DNA of 64,000 nt from Microcella pacifica (GTDB taxonomy: Bacteria; Actinomycetota; Actinomycetes; Actinomycetales; Microbacteriaceae), in contig NZ_VIKT02000007.1 in assembly GCF_009371975.2 (NCBI RefSeq), positions 62,001 through 126,000 on the forward strand. Direction: 5' to 3'. The translations under genes were made by a program, and so were the position numbers. The notes beneath the pieces were generated by a model. That model was not told the DNA's origin and searched no databases. It saw only the letters and a list, made by a program, of their open reading frames with translations. This document shows positions 44,390 to 52,619 of the stretch, piece after piece. Position 1 is the stretch's first letter. The number at the start of each line of letters is the position of its first letter.

Positions 44390-45217
44390 ATGTCCTCCCC
44401 CACTGACATGACGATCGACCGCACGCCGACGGGCGCGCTCCCGGTCATCAAGCCGTTGCTCGGCTGGCGCGTGCTCGTGCCCCGCGGCGGCAAGTGGGGC
44501 GACGGCATCGCTGCGAAGCTGCGGGCGCTCGGAGCGACCCCCGTGATCGCACCGCTCATCAACTTCGCGGGCGCCGACGATCAGGCCGCGCTCGACGCCG
44601 AGCTCGAGGCACTGCGCGCGGGCGACTACGGCTGGCTCGTCGTGACGAGCGCCACGACGGTCGACGTTCTGCTCGGCCAGGGTGTTCGGCTTCCCGAGGG
44701 AACACGCGTGGCGGCCGTCGGTGAGACCACGGCGCACGCGCTGCAGCTCGCCGGGTACCCGGTCGACTTCGTGCCGAGCGACCACTCGGCTCGTGGTCTC
44801 GTCAAGGAGTGGCCCGATCCGGGTGGCGCGCGCGTACTCGTTCCGCAGTCGGAGATCGCCGAGCCCACGCTCGTGAGCGGCTTGCGCGACCGCGGCATCG
44901 ATGCGCGCTTCGTGAGCGCCTACCGCACCGTCGGGGTCGCGGCGCCCGCCGAGATCGTCACCGAGATCGCGGAGGGTCGCATCAACGGACTGCTCGTGAG
45001 CTCGGGCAGCGTGGCCCGACAGATCGCCGAGCAGTTCGCTCCTCTTCCCGACTGCACCGTCGTCGCGTGCATCGGCCCCCGCACGGCGTTCGATGCTCGT
45101 GCCGCGGGCCTCACCGTGCACCGCATCGCGGAAGAGCGGTCGAGCAGCGCGCTCGTGCGTGTGCTTGCCGAGTACGCGATGGACCCGGACGACCACTGCC
45201 CGCCCGTCGTGCCCTGA
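44390..45217 (+). CDS. hemD: Uroporphyrinogen-III synthase
   Basis: Closes hydroxymethylbilane to uroporphyrinogen III; 275 aa. HemD is poorly conserved, but the pattern is clear: WRVLVPRGGKWGDGIAAKL, LVVTSATTVDVLL, VAAVGETTAHALQ, ARVLVPQSEIAEPTLVSGL, LLVSSGSVARQI and VACIGPRTAFDAR give the two alternating domains. It is separated from the other hem genes by three small genes and its own hairpin. An ATG at 44408 is an alternative start. Confidence 0.88.
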   Translation: MSSPTDMTIDRTPTGALPVIKPLLGWRVLVPRGGKWGDGIAAKLRALGATPVIAPLINFAGADDQAALDAELEALRAGDYGWLVVTSATTVDVLLGQGVRLPEGTRVAAVGETTAHALQLAGYPVDFVPSDHSARGLVKEWPDPGGARVLVPQSEIAEPTLVSGLRDRGIDARFVSAYRTVGVAAPAEIVTEIAEGRINGLLVSSGSVARQIAEQFAPLPDCTVVACIGPRTAFDARAAGLTVHRIAEERSSSALVRVLAEYAMDPDDHCPPVVP

Positions 45218-45243
45218 CGAGCCGGCCTCGTCACGGCCCGGCC

Positions 45244-45273
45244 CCCTCGACACGGAACCGCCCTCGACACGGA
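45244..45273. repeat. 13-bp direct repeat CCCTCGACACGGA x2
   Basis: Copies at 45244-45256 and 45261-45273 between the convergent hemD and DUF1304 genes; the second copy ends at the DUF1304 stop codon. Confidence 0.6.
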
Positions 45274-45690
45274 TCAGAGCAGCAGGAGCGCACCGATCGC
45301 GACGAGCGGGGGAACTCCTTGCACGAGGGCGGCGCGCCACAGTCGCGGCGCGGTCGCCACGAGGGTGAGTGCCGCGAGCAGCATGACGGCGCAGCCGGCG
45401 ACGAGAACCGCGGCGCCGATCGCGCCGTGCTCGGCTCCGGCACCCTCGTCCCACGGCGCTGCGAGGATGAGCGCCACACCGACGGCGACGACGAGCGCGA
45501 GGCCCAGGTTGTAGACACCCTGGTTGCGGGCGAAGAGGCGCAGCGGCGCCGAGTCGTCGGCCGAGCGCACCCCGAACAGCCGCCGCACGGCGGGGCGCGT
45601 GAACAGCAGGCTCTCGAGCACGAAGATCACGACGTGCATGACCACGGCGAGGCCCGCGGCAATGAGGCTCACCGCCAGCCCGCCCGTCAT
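45274..45690 (-). CDS. DUF1304 family membrane protein
   Basis: 138 aa, four hydrophobic helices. The arrangement HVVIFVLESLLFTRPAVRRLFG near the N-terminus (split as HVVIFVLESLLF and TRPAVRRLFG) and FARNQGVYNLGLA are characteristic of DUF1304. Function unknown. The ATG overlaps the stop of the upstream quinone-oxidoreductase-like gene by 4 bp. Confidence 0.85.
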   Translation of the reverse strand: MTGGLAVSLIAAGLAVVMHVVIFVLESLLFTRPAVRRLFGVRSADDSAPLRLFARNQGVYNLGLALVVAVGVALILAAPWDEGAGAEHGAIGAAVLVAGCAVMLLAALTLVATAPRLWRAALVQGVPPLVAIGALLLL

Positions 45691-46670
45691 CGGGATGCTC
45701 CGCGCACGTCGACCGCGATGCGACCTCGCACGCGACCGGCCAGCAGGTCGTCGGCGGCGGACCGCGCACCGTCGAGAGTCACCTCGGTGACGATGTCGTC
45801 GATCACGTCGGGGTCGAGGTCGCGCGCGAGCCGCTGCCAGGCGCGCTCGCGCAGCGGGGTCGGGCAGTGCACGGAGTTGATGCCCGCGAGCGTCACCCCA
45901 CGCAGGATGAACGGCATGACCGTCGTCGGCAGCTCGGTGCCGCCCGCGAGCCCGCACGCCGCAACGGTGCCGCCCTGCTGCGTGCGGCTCAGCACGGTCG
46001 CGAGAGTGCGCCCGCCCACCGAGTCGATCGCCGCGCTGTAGGTCTGCGTGTCGAGCGGGCGACCTTCGCGGTCGAGCTCACCGCGGTCGATGACCTCTGC
46101 CGCTCCCAGTCGCCGCAGCTGCTCGGCGTGCTCGGGGCGGCCCGAGGACGCGATGACGGTCGCACCGGCGCGGGCGAGCAGCGCGATCGCGAAGGAGCCG
46201 ACGCCGCCGCTCGCTCCCGTGACGACCACGGAGTCCAGCTCGGCGTGGTGGTCCTCAAGGCTGAGGACCGCGAGCATCGCGGTGAAGCCAGCTGTGCCGA
46301 TGCCGGCCGCCTGCCGATCGTCGACGCTATCGGGTACGGCGACGAGCGCGCCTCCCGAGACTCGGGCCCGTTCAGCGAGACCGCCGTGGTGGGTCTCGCC
46401 GGCACCGTCGCCATTGAGCAGCACACGATCGCCGATGCTCCAGCGCTCGTCGTCGCTCGCACTGACCCGCCCCACGAGGTCGATGCCCGGCACGAGCGGG
46501 TCGATGCGCATGACCCCCGGATTGCCGGTGAACGCGAGCGCATCCTTGTAGTTGATGCCCGACCACGTGACGTCGACGGTGACGTCGCCCGCCCCCGGGT
46601 CGCCCACGTCGTCGAGCAGGCGGGCGTCGACTCCGTCGTCGCCTCGCGTGAGCTGCCAACCGCGCGTCAT
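45687..46670 (-). CDS. YhdH/AcuI-family acryloyl-CoA reductase-like oxidoreductase
   Basis: 327 aa, medium-chain reductase fold without the structural zinc loop. Family signatures SGINYKDALAFTG and PGIDLVGRV near the N-terminus, the NADPH-binding VVTGASGGVGSFAIALLAR, and IDSVGGRTLATVL. AcuI enzymes reduce acryloyl-CoA to propionyl-CoA and protect against reactive acrylates. A leaderless-type TAGGGT lies 7 nt upstream. Confidence 0.9.
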   Translation of the reverse strand: MTRGWQLTRGDDGVDARLLDDVGDPGAGDVTVDVTWSGINYKDALAFTGNPGVMRIDPLVPGIDLVGRVSASDDERWSIGDRVLLNGDGAGETHHGGLAERARVSGGALVAVPDSVDDRQAAGIGTAGFTAMLAVLSLEDHHAELDSVVVTGASGGVGSFAIALLARAGATVIASSGRPEHAEQLRRLGAAEVIDRGELDREGRPLDTQTYSAAIDSVGGRTLATVLSRTQQGGTVAACGLAGGTELPTTVMPFILRGVTLAGINSVHCPTPLRERAWQRLARDLDPDVIDDIVTEVTLDGARSAADDLLAGRVRGRIAVDVRGASR

Positions 46671-46677
46671 GCGCCCC

Positions 46678-46683
46678 ACCCTA
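46678..46683 (-). promoter_or_regulatory. Leaderless-type -10 hexamer for the AcuI-like gene
   Basis: Minus-strand TAGGGT lies 7 nt before the ATG at 46670; no Shine-Dalgarno. Confidence 0.48.
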
Positions 46684-46723
46684 TGCGTGCGCGCCGACGT
46701 GGCGCGAGGACTGTGCCGGATGC

Positions 46724-47749
46724 TCAGCCGAAGAGCATCGCCGCTTCGTCGTAGCGCGACTGCGGCACGGTCTTGAGCGTGCCGAGGGCCTCCGCGAACG
46801 GCACCGTCACGATCTCGGTGCTGCGCAGCGCGACCATGCGGCCCCAGTCGCCGTTCGTCACGGCATTCACCGCGGCCATGCCCAGGCGCGTCGCGAGAAC
46901 GCGGTCGAAGGCGCTCGGCGTGCCGCCTCGCTGAATGTGGCCGAGGGTCGTCGCGCGCGTCTCGATGCCCGTGCGCTCCTCGATGAGGGGGGCGATGAGC
47001 TCGCCGATGCCGCCCAGGCGCGGACGACCGAAGGCGTCGAGGCCTCGCTCTGAATGAGGATCGTCCATCGAGTCGAGCGTGAAGCCCTCCGCGACGACGA
47101 CGAGAGGCGCGCGGCCCCGCGAGGCGGCGCTCGTGACCCAGGCCGCGATCTGCTCCATGCTCGTGCGCTGCTCGGGGATGAGGATCGCGTGCGCGCCGGA
47201 GGCCATGCCCGAGTGCAGGGCGATCCACCCGACGTGACGCCCCATGACCTCGGCGACCATGCACCTGCTGTGGGCATCCCCCGTCGTGCGGAGGCGATCC
47301 ATCGCCTCCGTCGCGATCTGCACGGCCGTGTCGAAGCCGAAGGTGTAGTCGGTCGCGTCGAGGTCGTTGTCGACCGTCTTCGGCACGCCCACGATGCGGA
47401 TTCCGGCGTCGGTCAGCCGCTTCGCCGCCGCGAGCGTTCCCTCCCCGCCGATGGCGATGATCGCGTCGATCCCCAGCTCGGTCATGACCTCGGTGACACG
47501 ATCGACCCCGCCGCGGCCTTCGAAAGGATTCGTGCGGGAGGTGCCGAGGATCGTGCCGCCCTGCTTGCTGATGCCCTTGACCTCGTTGCGGCCGAGCGGC
47601 ATGGTGTCGGCTTCGATGAGCCCGCGCCAGCCGTCGCGCAGACCGATGAAGTCGTGCCCGTGCACCGTCTGGCCGATCAGCACGGCGCCGCGGATGACCG
47701 CGTTGAGGCCGGGGGCATCGCCACCGCTCGTGAGCATTCCGATTCTCAT
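46724..47749 (-). CDS. pfkA: 6-phosphofructokinase
   Basis: 341 aa; phosphorylates fructose-6-phosphate in glycolysis. Signatures: MRIGMLTSGGDAPGLNAVIRG at the start (split as MRIGMLTSGGDAPGLN and AVIRG), GGEGTLAAAKRL, the catalytic PKTVDNDL, MGRHVGWIAL and GHIQRGGTPSAFDR. Gly at the GGEGT position argues for ATP rather than pyrophosphate as donor; Streptomyces-like actinobacterial enzymes have the same motif. The start at 47749 is chosen because the MRIGMLTSGGD opening is the family N-terminus. Confidence 0.95.
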   Translation of the reverse strand: MRIGMLTSGGDAPGLNAVIRGAVLIGQTVHGHDFIGLRDGWRGLIEADTMPLGRNEVKGISKQGGTILGTSRTNPFEGRGGVDRVTEVMTELGIDAIIAIGGEGTLAAAKRLTDAGIRIVGVPKTVDNDLDATDYTFGFDTAVQIATEAMDRLRTTGDAHSRCMVAEVMGRHVGWIALHSGMASGAHAILIPEQRTSMEQIAAWVTSAASRGRAPLVVVAEGFTLDSMDDPHSERGLDAFGRPRLGGIGELIAPLIEERTGIETRATTLGHIQRGGTPSAFDRVLATRLGMAAVNAVTNGDWGRMVALRSTEIVTVPFAEALGTLKTVPQSRYDEAAMLFG

Positions 47750-47899
47750 GCGTTCTATCTTGGTGCCTCGGCAGGGATGAGGGGAAAACGAGCATGCCCG
47801 ACCCGCGCATGGCTTCTTCTGTAGGACGCCCTGTGCCGGTAGAGTTCGCGCGACGGCGAGCCCGCCCGGGTTTGCCCCCACCCTGCAAGGAGCCCCCGC

Positions 47900-48184
47900 A
47901 TGACCGAGCCCACGCCGTACAGTTCCGCTCCCGCCGAGAACCCTGCCGACTACCCCGGCAAGACCCTCGGTATCGTCGCCCTCGTCCTCGCGTTCCTCTT
48001 CACTCTTCTCGGCCTCATCCTCGGAATCGTCGCCAACAACCAGTCGAAGGCGGCCGGCTACGCCAACCCCTTCGCCAAGTGGGCGATCATCCTGAGCATC
48101 ATCTTCCTCGTCATCGGTCTCATCGTCGGCATCATCGTGGCCGTGACGAGCGCCGCGCTCTTCAGCACCGTCGGCTACTACTAG
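47900..48184 (+). CDS. DUF4190-like small membrane protein
   Basis: 94 aa: polar N-terminus (about 20 residues), two transmembrane segments with a conserved-type GLILGIVANNQSKAAG connector that resembles the DUF4190 pattern. Function unknown. The ATG is preceded by AAGGAG, and a strong intrinsic terminator follows (48200-48242), so it is a single-gene unit. Confidence 0.8.
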   Translation: MTEPTPYSSAPAENPADYPGKTLGIVALVLAFLFTLLGLILGIVANNQSKAAGYANPFAKWAIILSIIFLVIGLIVGIIVAVTSAALFSTVGYY

Positions 48185-48199
48185 TCGTCACAGCTTCGC

Positions 48200-48242
48200 A
48201 AGGGGGCGGCGGGATGCGCATCGCGCATTCAGCCGCCCCCTT
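48200..48242 (+). terminator. Intrinsic terminator with nested stem
   Basis: AAGGGGGCGGC (48200-48210) pairs perfectly with GCCGCCCCCTT (48232-48242). Inside, ATGCGC (48214-48219) pairs with GCGCAT (48223-48228). A short T-run follows and itself becomes part of the next promoter. Confidence 0.82.
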
Positions 48243-48248
48243 TACCGT
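48243..48248 (+). promoter_or_regulatory. Leaderless-type -10 hexamer fused to a terminator
   Basis: TACCGT exactly 6 nt before the ATG at 48255, beginning at the base after the terminator stem; the terminator T-tail provides its first T. Confidence 0.55.
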
Positions 48249-48254
48249 GACGCC

Positions 48255-48653
48255 ATGACCACCAGCCCAGACCTGCTTCCGCTCTGCGACGAGCAGTTCC
48301 TCCTCCTCACGACGACGCGGCGCTCGGGGGTCGAGGTGCCGACGCCCGTGTGGGTCGCTCGAGACGGCGACGCGCTCGTCGTGACCACCGGCGCCGACTC
48401 GGGCAAGGTCAAGCGCATTCGCCACACGCCGCAGGTGACTCTGCAGGCCTGCGATCGCGCCGGTCGCCCGCACGAGGGCGCCCCTGTCGTGACGGCGCAG
48501 GCGACCGTCGTGGACGACGACGCGGCGCGCGAGCGGCTCGACGAAGTGTTCCTGGAGAAGTACGGCGCGCAGTACCGCGCCATTCGCGCCCTTGGCCGCG
48601 TGCGCGGGCGCTCGCGCTCGGCGTCGGTCGTCGTGCGCATCATGGAGTCGTGA
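48255..48653 (+). CDS. PPOX-class F420/FMN-dependent oxidoreductase-like protein
   Basis: 132 aa split-barrel flavin-fold protein. The sequence follows the actinobacterial PPOX class: CDEQFLLLTTTRRSGVEVPTPVWVARDGDALVV (split as CDEQFLLLTTTRRSG and VEVPTPVWVARDGDALVV), SGKVKRIRHTPQVTLQACD. Members reduce or bind substrates with F420 or FMN; which cofactor cannot be told. Overlaps the DNA glycosylase by 4 bp. Confidence 0.85.
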   Translation: MTTSPDLLPLCDEQFLLLTTTRRSGVEVPTPVWVARDGDALVVTTGADSGKVKRIRHTPQVTLQACDRAGRPHEGAPVVTAQATVVDDDAARERLDEVFLEKYGAQYRAIRALGRVRGRSRSASVVVRIMES

Positions 48654-49669
48654 CGCTGCGAGGAAACGAAGCCGGGGGTGCGGAGGCCGGGGGTGCGGAG
48701 GCCGACTTCGCGCTCGACTACTGCCCCGAGCATCCCCTCGATCTCGCCCGCACCCTCTCGCCCCTCCAGCGCGGTCGCGGCGACCCGACCTCCCAGTGGA
48801 TGCCCGACGGCAGCGTCTGGCGCACGCAGCGCACCCCGCTCGGGCCCGCGAGTCTGCACCTCGAGCCGTGGCGCTCGGGCGCCAAAGAGACCGTCGTGCG
48901 TGCTCGCGCCTGGGGGCCCGGCGCCGAGTGGAGTCTCGCCCGCGTGCCCGCCCTGCTCGGGGAGGGCGACGACCCCGAGGCGCTCGATCTCGCCGCGGCG
49001 GCCGCTCGGCCCGTTCCGGGGTGGCCGGCCTCTGCCGTAGCCGCCCTCGCCTCCGTGCAGCGCCGCCGCCCGGGAGTGCGGCTCACGCGCACCGAGCTCG
49101 TGCTCGAGGCGGCCGTGCCCGCCGTGCTCGAGCAGAAGGTCACGGGCGTGGAAGCCCGGCGGGCATGGCGCCGGCTGCTGCTGCAGCACGGCGAGGTGCC
49201 GCCGGGCCCCGCACCCGAGGCAATGCGGGTCGTGCTGACGCCGGAAGGGTGGCGGAGCATCCCGGACCACGACTGGCACCGCGCGGGAGTCGGCCCGCAG
49301 CGCATGCGCACCGTTCGCCGCGTCGCGGCTGTCGCCTCGGCCCTCGAGCGCACGCTCGAGCTCGGCCGGGGAGGCCCCGCGATCGTCGCCGCGCTCACCT
49401 CGATACCGGGGGTGGGCGTCTGGACGGCGGCCGAGATCACGCAGCGCTCGCATGGCGACCCCGATGCGGTGAGCGTCGGCGATGCCCACCTCAGCCACGT
49501 CGTGGGCCACTACGTGACGGGCGAGCGCACTGACGACGACGGCATGCTCGCGCTGCTCGCCCCCTTCGCCGGGCAGCGGCAGCGGGTTGTGCGATTCATC
49601 ACGCTGAGCGGCGTCACGGGGCCGCGATTCGGGCCGAAAGCCACCATCGAGGACCACCGCGCGCGCTGA
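48650..49669 (+). CDS. DNA-3-methyladenine glycosylase II-like (HhH-GPD) protein
   Basis: 339 aa, AlkA-type base-excision glycosylase. The C-terminal half carries the helix-hairpin-helix IPGVGVWTAAEI followed by the catalytic Asp region SVGDAHLSHVVGHY, as in HhH-GPD enzymes; an N-terminal AlkA-like beta domain precedes it. The first 20 residues contain AGGAE twice, from a 15-bp tandem repeat. GTG start overlapping the PPOX gene. Confidence 0.85.
   Translation: MTLRGNEAGGAEAGGAEADFALDYCPEHPLDLARTLSPLQRGRGDPTSQWMPDGSVWRTQRTPLGPASLHLEPWRSGAKETVVRARAWGPGAEWSLARVPALLGEGDDPEALDLAAAAARPVPGWPASAVAALASVQRRRPGVRLTRTELVLEAAVPAVLEQKVTGVEARRAWRRLLLQHGEVPPGPAPEAMRVVLTPEGWRSIPDHDWHRAGVGPQRMRTVRRVAAVASALERTLELGRGGPAIVAALTSIPGVGVWTAAEITQRSHGDPDAVSVGDAHLSHVVGHYVTGERTDDDGMLALLAPFAGQRQRVVRFITLSGVTGPRFGPKATIEDHRAR
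48671..48700 (+). repeat. 2 x 15-bp tandem repeat in the glycosylase N-terminus
   Basis: GCCGGGGGTGCGGAG is repeated head to tail, in frame, encoding AGGAE twice in a flexible N-terminus; probably slippage. Confidence 0.8.
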
Positions 49670-49674
49670 GCGCC

Positions 49675-49680
49675 TACGCT
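49675..49680 (+). promoter_or_regulatory. Leaderless-type -10 hexamer for the thioesterase
   Basis: TACGCT exactly 6 nt before the GTG at 49687. Confidence 0.55.
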
Positions 49681-49686
49681 CCAGGC

Positions 49687-50235
49687 GTGAACAAGATCCT
49701 CCGCCTGCTGCGCGTCATGTTCGCCGCCCGCCGGCGCCCGCCGCTCGCCCCCGCCGACGTCGGTACCGTGCGATTCCGGGTGCTGCCGACCGACCTCGAC
49801 GTGCAGGGACATATGAACAACGGCGTGTACCTCTCGCTCATGGACCTCGGGCGCATGGACCTCATGGTGCGATCGGGGTTGTGGCGCGAGCTCAGCACGC
49901 GCGGCTACTACCCCGTCGTCGTGAGCTCGACCATCACCTACCGGCGCTCGCTCGACCCGTGGCAGCGCTATGACATCGAGAGCCGCATCGTCGGCATCGA
50001 CCATATCGCCGGGTACGTGGAGCAGCGTTTCGTGCGCGATGGCGAGATCTGCGCACGCGGGGTCATCAAGGCGCGGTTCCTGAAGAAGAGCGGCGGCATC
50101 GTGCCGATTCCCGAGCTCGCCGAGCTGTTCGGGCTCGACCCCGACAACCACCCGCTGCCCGACTGGCTCGCCGAGTGGAGCCGCAGCATGACGCTGCCGC
50201 CGCGCCGCGAGGCCACGCCGAGCATCTGGGAATAG
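49687..50235 (+). CDS. Hotdog-fold acyl-CoA thioesterase (4HBT/THEM6-like)
   Basis: 182 aa. FRVLPTDLDVQGHMNNGVYLSLMDLGR is the hotdog active-site stretch of the 4-hydroxybenzoyl-CoA thioesterase group (split as FRVLPTDLDVQGHMNN and GVYLSLMDLGR), with Asp in TDLD as the likely catalytic residue. The rest matches THEM6-type proteins. Substrate unknown. Single gene with a leaderless-type start. Confidence 0.87.
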   Translation: MNKILRLLRVMFAARRRPPLAPADVGTVRFRVLPTDLDVQGHMNNGVYLSLMDLGRMDLMVRSGLWRELSTRGYYPVVVSSTITYRRSLDPWQRYDIESRIVGIDHIAGYVEQRFVRDGEICARGVIKARFLKKSGGIVPIPELAELFGLDPDNHPLPDWLAEWSRSMTLPPRREATPSIWE

Positions 50236-50272
50236 GCCGGAAGGCGGCTACAGCACGGGCCGGATGCTCCGC

Positions 50273-50278
50273 TAGCGT
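50273..50278 (+). promoter_or_regulatory. Leaderless-type -10 hexamer for the DUF202 pair
   Basis: TAGCGT exactly 6 nt before the ATG at 50285. Confidence 0.55.
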
Positions 50279-50284
50279 TCCCGC

Positions 50285-50668
50285 ATGACCGACGCGCGCC
50301 GCCCCCGTTCCGTGTACGGCGTCGGGGAGGAGCCCGAGGTGCAGGCCTCGCTCGCGAACGAGCGCACAGCTCTCTCCTGGATCCGCACCGGCATGGCGCT
50401 CGTCGCCGGCGGTGTCGCGCTCGCGACTCTCGCGAGCTTCGGCGAGCTGCCCGTCATCATCCTCGCGATCGCGGCGCTCTCGAGCCTCGGCGGCGCGGGG
50501 CTCGCCGTCTGGGCTCTCGTCTCGTGGCACCGCTCGGAGAAGGCGCTGCGGCTGCGCGAGCCGCTGCCCGCACCCGCGGCCCTGCCCTGGCTCGTCGGCG
50601 GTGTCATCGCCGTTGCACTCGTGCTCGCCGCCTTCGCCGGGTTCCAGGCGCTCGAATCGGCGACGTGA
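50285..50668 (+). CDS. DUF202 (YidH-like) membrane protein
   Basis: 127 aa with three hydrophobic segments. The pattern SLANERTALSWIRTGMALVAGG is typical of DUF202/YidH (split as SLANERTALSW and IRTGMALVAGG). Function unknown. Overlaps the next DUF202 gene by 4 bp. Confidence 0.87.
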   Translation: MTDARRPRSVYGVGEEPEVQASLANERTALSWIRTGMALVAGGVALATLASFGELPVIILAIAALSSLGGAGLAVWALVSWHRSEKALRLREPLPAPAALPWLVGGVIAVALVLAAFAGFQALESAT

Positions 50669-50973
50669 ACGCCGCCGCCCGCGCGCCCGTCGACCGCACG
50701 AGCCTCTCCTGGCAGCGGACGGCGGCCCACTCGACGCTCGTCGCACTGTTCGCCGCGATCACGGCCGTGCGACTCGGCGAACCTGCTGTGGCGAGCGCGG
50801 CCGGCGTGCTCATCCTCACCGCGGTCGTCGTCGCGGCGACGACTCCGCGCGTGCACCGCTCGACGGCCGAGCGACGCGACCCGTGGTCGCTCATGGTGCG
50901 CACCGCTGGCGTGGTCGTGCTCAGCGCGGTGGTCGCGGTCGTGCTGCTCGTCGCCGTGCAGGTCGACGCCTGA
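50665..50973 (+). CDS. DUF202 (YidG-like) membrane protein
   Basis: 102 aa with a shorter DUF202 core: VDRTSLSWQRTAAHSTLVALFA followed by two more helices (split as VDRTSLSWQRT and AAHSTLVALFA). YidG/YidH-type pairs often occur together, suggesting a hetero-oligomer. GTG start inside the end of the previous gene. Confidence 0.82.
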   Translation: MNAAARAPVDRTSLSWQRTAAHSTLVALFAAITAVRLGEPAVASAAGVLILTAVVVAATTPRVHRSTAERRDPWSLMVRTAGVVVLSAVVAVVLLVAVQVDA

Positions 50974-50992
50974 GCCGCGAACCGGCCCGCGC

Positions 50993-52588
50993 CTAGCGGC
51001 TCTCGAGCACGGCCATCGCGGCGTTGTGGCCGCCGAGGCCGCTCACGGCGCCGCCGCGCTGCGCGCCCGAACCGCACAGCAGGATGCCGTCGTGACCCGT
51101 TGCGACGCCCCAGCGGTCGGGAGGAGCATCCCTCGTCGCGCCCTCCTCGAGCCACGGCCACGTGAGGTCGCCATGAAAGATGCTGCCGCCCGGCAGCCGC
51201 AGGGTGTGCTCGAGGTCGCGGGTCGTCTTCGTCTCGATGCATCTGTTGCCCGAGCCGTCGGTCATGACGACCGACTCGATGGGCTCGGCGAGCACCGAGT
51301 TCAGCGAGTCGAGCACCGCCCGCTCGAGGGTCGCGCGCATAGCGTCGTTGGTCTCGTCGGTCAGCAATCGGTCGGGGGCGTGCAGAGCGAAGACCGTGAG
51401 CGTGTGGGCTCCGGCTGCGCGCAGTTCGGGGCTCAGGATGCTCGGGTCGGTGAGGGTGTGGCAGTAGATCTCCGCCGGGATCGGCTCGGGCACCCGGCCG
51501 GCGCTCGCCGCGTCGAACGCGCTCTGCAACTGCGTGAAGGTCTCGTTGATGTGGAAGGTGCCGCCGAAGGCCGCCTCCGGGCTCACCGAGTCGTCGAGCA
51601 GGCGCGGCAGGCGGTTCAGCAGGAGGTTGACCTTGACCTGGGCGCCCTCGGCGCGGGGCAGAGTCGGGAAGGCACTCGTGCTCGCTCCACCCGCCGCCAG
51701 CAGGCGCTCGAGGTCGTGGGGCGAGACATTCACGAGCACATGGCTGGCAGCAACCGTGCGCGTGGTCGTCTCCCCGCGCTCGTCCGTCACCGAGTAGGTG
51801 ACCTCGCGATCGGGGGTCAATGCCGTGACGTCGGCGCGCGTGACGGCCTCGGCGCCGGCCACGCGCGCGGCTCGCGCGAGCTCGTCCGTGACGGCACCCA
51901 TGCCGCCGACAGGCACATTCCAGTCACCCGTACCGCCGCCGATCACGTGGTACAAGAAGCACCGGTTCGCGAGCAGCGACTCATCGACGTTGGGGGCGAA
52001 GGTGCCGATGAGGGCGTCGGTGTAGGCGACACCGCGCACGAGGTCGTGCGCGAAGGTGTCGGCGATGGTCTGGCCGACCGGCTGCTCGACGAGGCGGTTC
52101 CACAGGTCGTCGTCGCCGACCGCGGCTCGCGCCTCCGTGCGCGTCAGCAGTGGCTCGGTCATGGTCGGGAAGAGCGCGCGGGCCAGGCGTCCGGTGCCCG
52201 CGGTGAACTCGCGCCACGCGATCGCATCGGCCTGCGCGCCGAGCCGGGCGAAGCTCGCGGCCGTGCTCGGGGCATCCTCGTTGTCGATGAGGAGGCCGCC
52301 GTGCGCCGCACCGGGGGTGGGCGTGTAGGAGCTGTAGCGCCGCGGGGCGAGGCGGATGCTCAGCCCCAGGTCGTCGATGATGCGCTGCGGCAGGAGGCTC
52401 ACGAGGTAGCTGTAGCGGCTCAGGTGCGCGTCGACGCCGGGAAAGGCCTCGGCCGAGACCGCCGCGCCACCGAGAACGTCGAGCCGCTCGAGCACGAGCA
52501 CGTCGAGGCCCGCCTGGGCGAGGTAGGCGGCCGCCGTGAGGCCGTTGTGTCCGCCGCCGATGATGACCACGTCCCGTCGCTGCGTCAT
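50993..52588 (-). CDS. Phytoene-desaturase-like FAD oxidoreductase (COG1233)
   Basis: 531 aa. N-terminal VVIIGGGHNGLTAAAYLAQAG binds FAD, split as VVIIGGGHNGLTAA and AYLAQAG; GGAAVSAEAFPG follows. The C-terminal FAD segment is GILLCGSGAQRGGAVSGLGGHNAAMAVL (split as GILLCGSGAQRGG and AVSGLGGHNAAMAVL). Members resemble carotenoid desaturases and pyridine nucleotide-disulfide oxidoreductase-domain proteins. No carotenoid genes are nearby, so the substrate is unknown. Leaderless-type start. Confidence 0.83.
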   Translation of the reverse strand: MTQRRDVVIIGGGHNGLTAAAYLAQAGLDVLVLERLDVLGGAAVSAEAFPGVDAHLSRYSYLVSLLPQRIIDDLGLSIRLAPRRYSSYTPTPGAAHGGLLIDNEDAPSTAASFARLGAQADAIAWREFTAGTGRLARALFPTMTEPLLTRTEARAAVGDDDLWNRLVEQPVGQTIADTFAHDLVRGVAYTDALIGTFAPNVDESLLANRCFLYHVIGGGTGDWNVPVGGMGAVTDELARAARVAGAEAVTRADVTALTPDREVTYSVTDERGETTTRTVAASHVLVNVSPHDLERLLAAGGASTSAFPTLPRAEGAQVKVNLLLNRLPRLLDDSVSPEAAFGGTFHINETFTQLQSAFDAASAGRVPEPIPAEIYCHTLTDPSILSPELRAAGAHTLTVFALHAPDRLLTDETNDAMRATLERAVLDSLNSVLAEPIESVVMTDGSGNRCIETKTTRDLEHTLRLPGGSIFHGDLTWPWLEEGATRDAPPDRWGVATGHDGILLCGSGAQRGGAVSGLGGHNAAMAVLESR

Positions 52589-52594
52589 GCGGTC

Positions 52595-52600
52595 ACCCTA
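52595..52600 (-). promoter_or_regulatory. Leaderless-type -10 hexamer for the COG1233 oxidoreductase
   Basis: Minus-strand TAGGGT exactly 6 nt before the ATG at 52588. Confidence 0.55.
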
Positions 52601-52619
52601 GCCCTGCAGCGTGCGCCGG

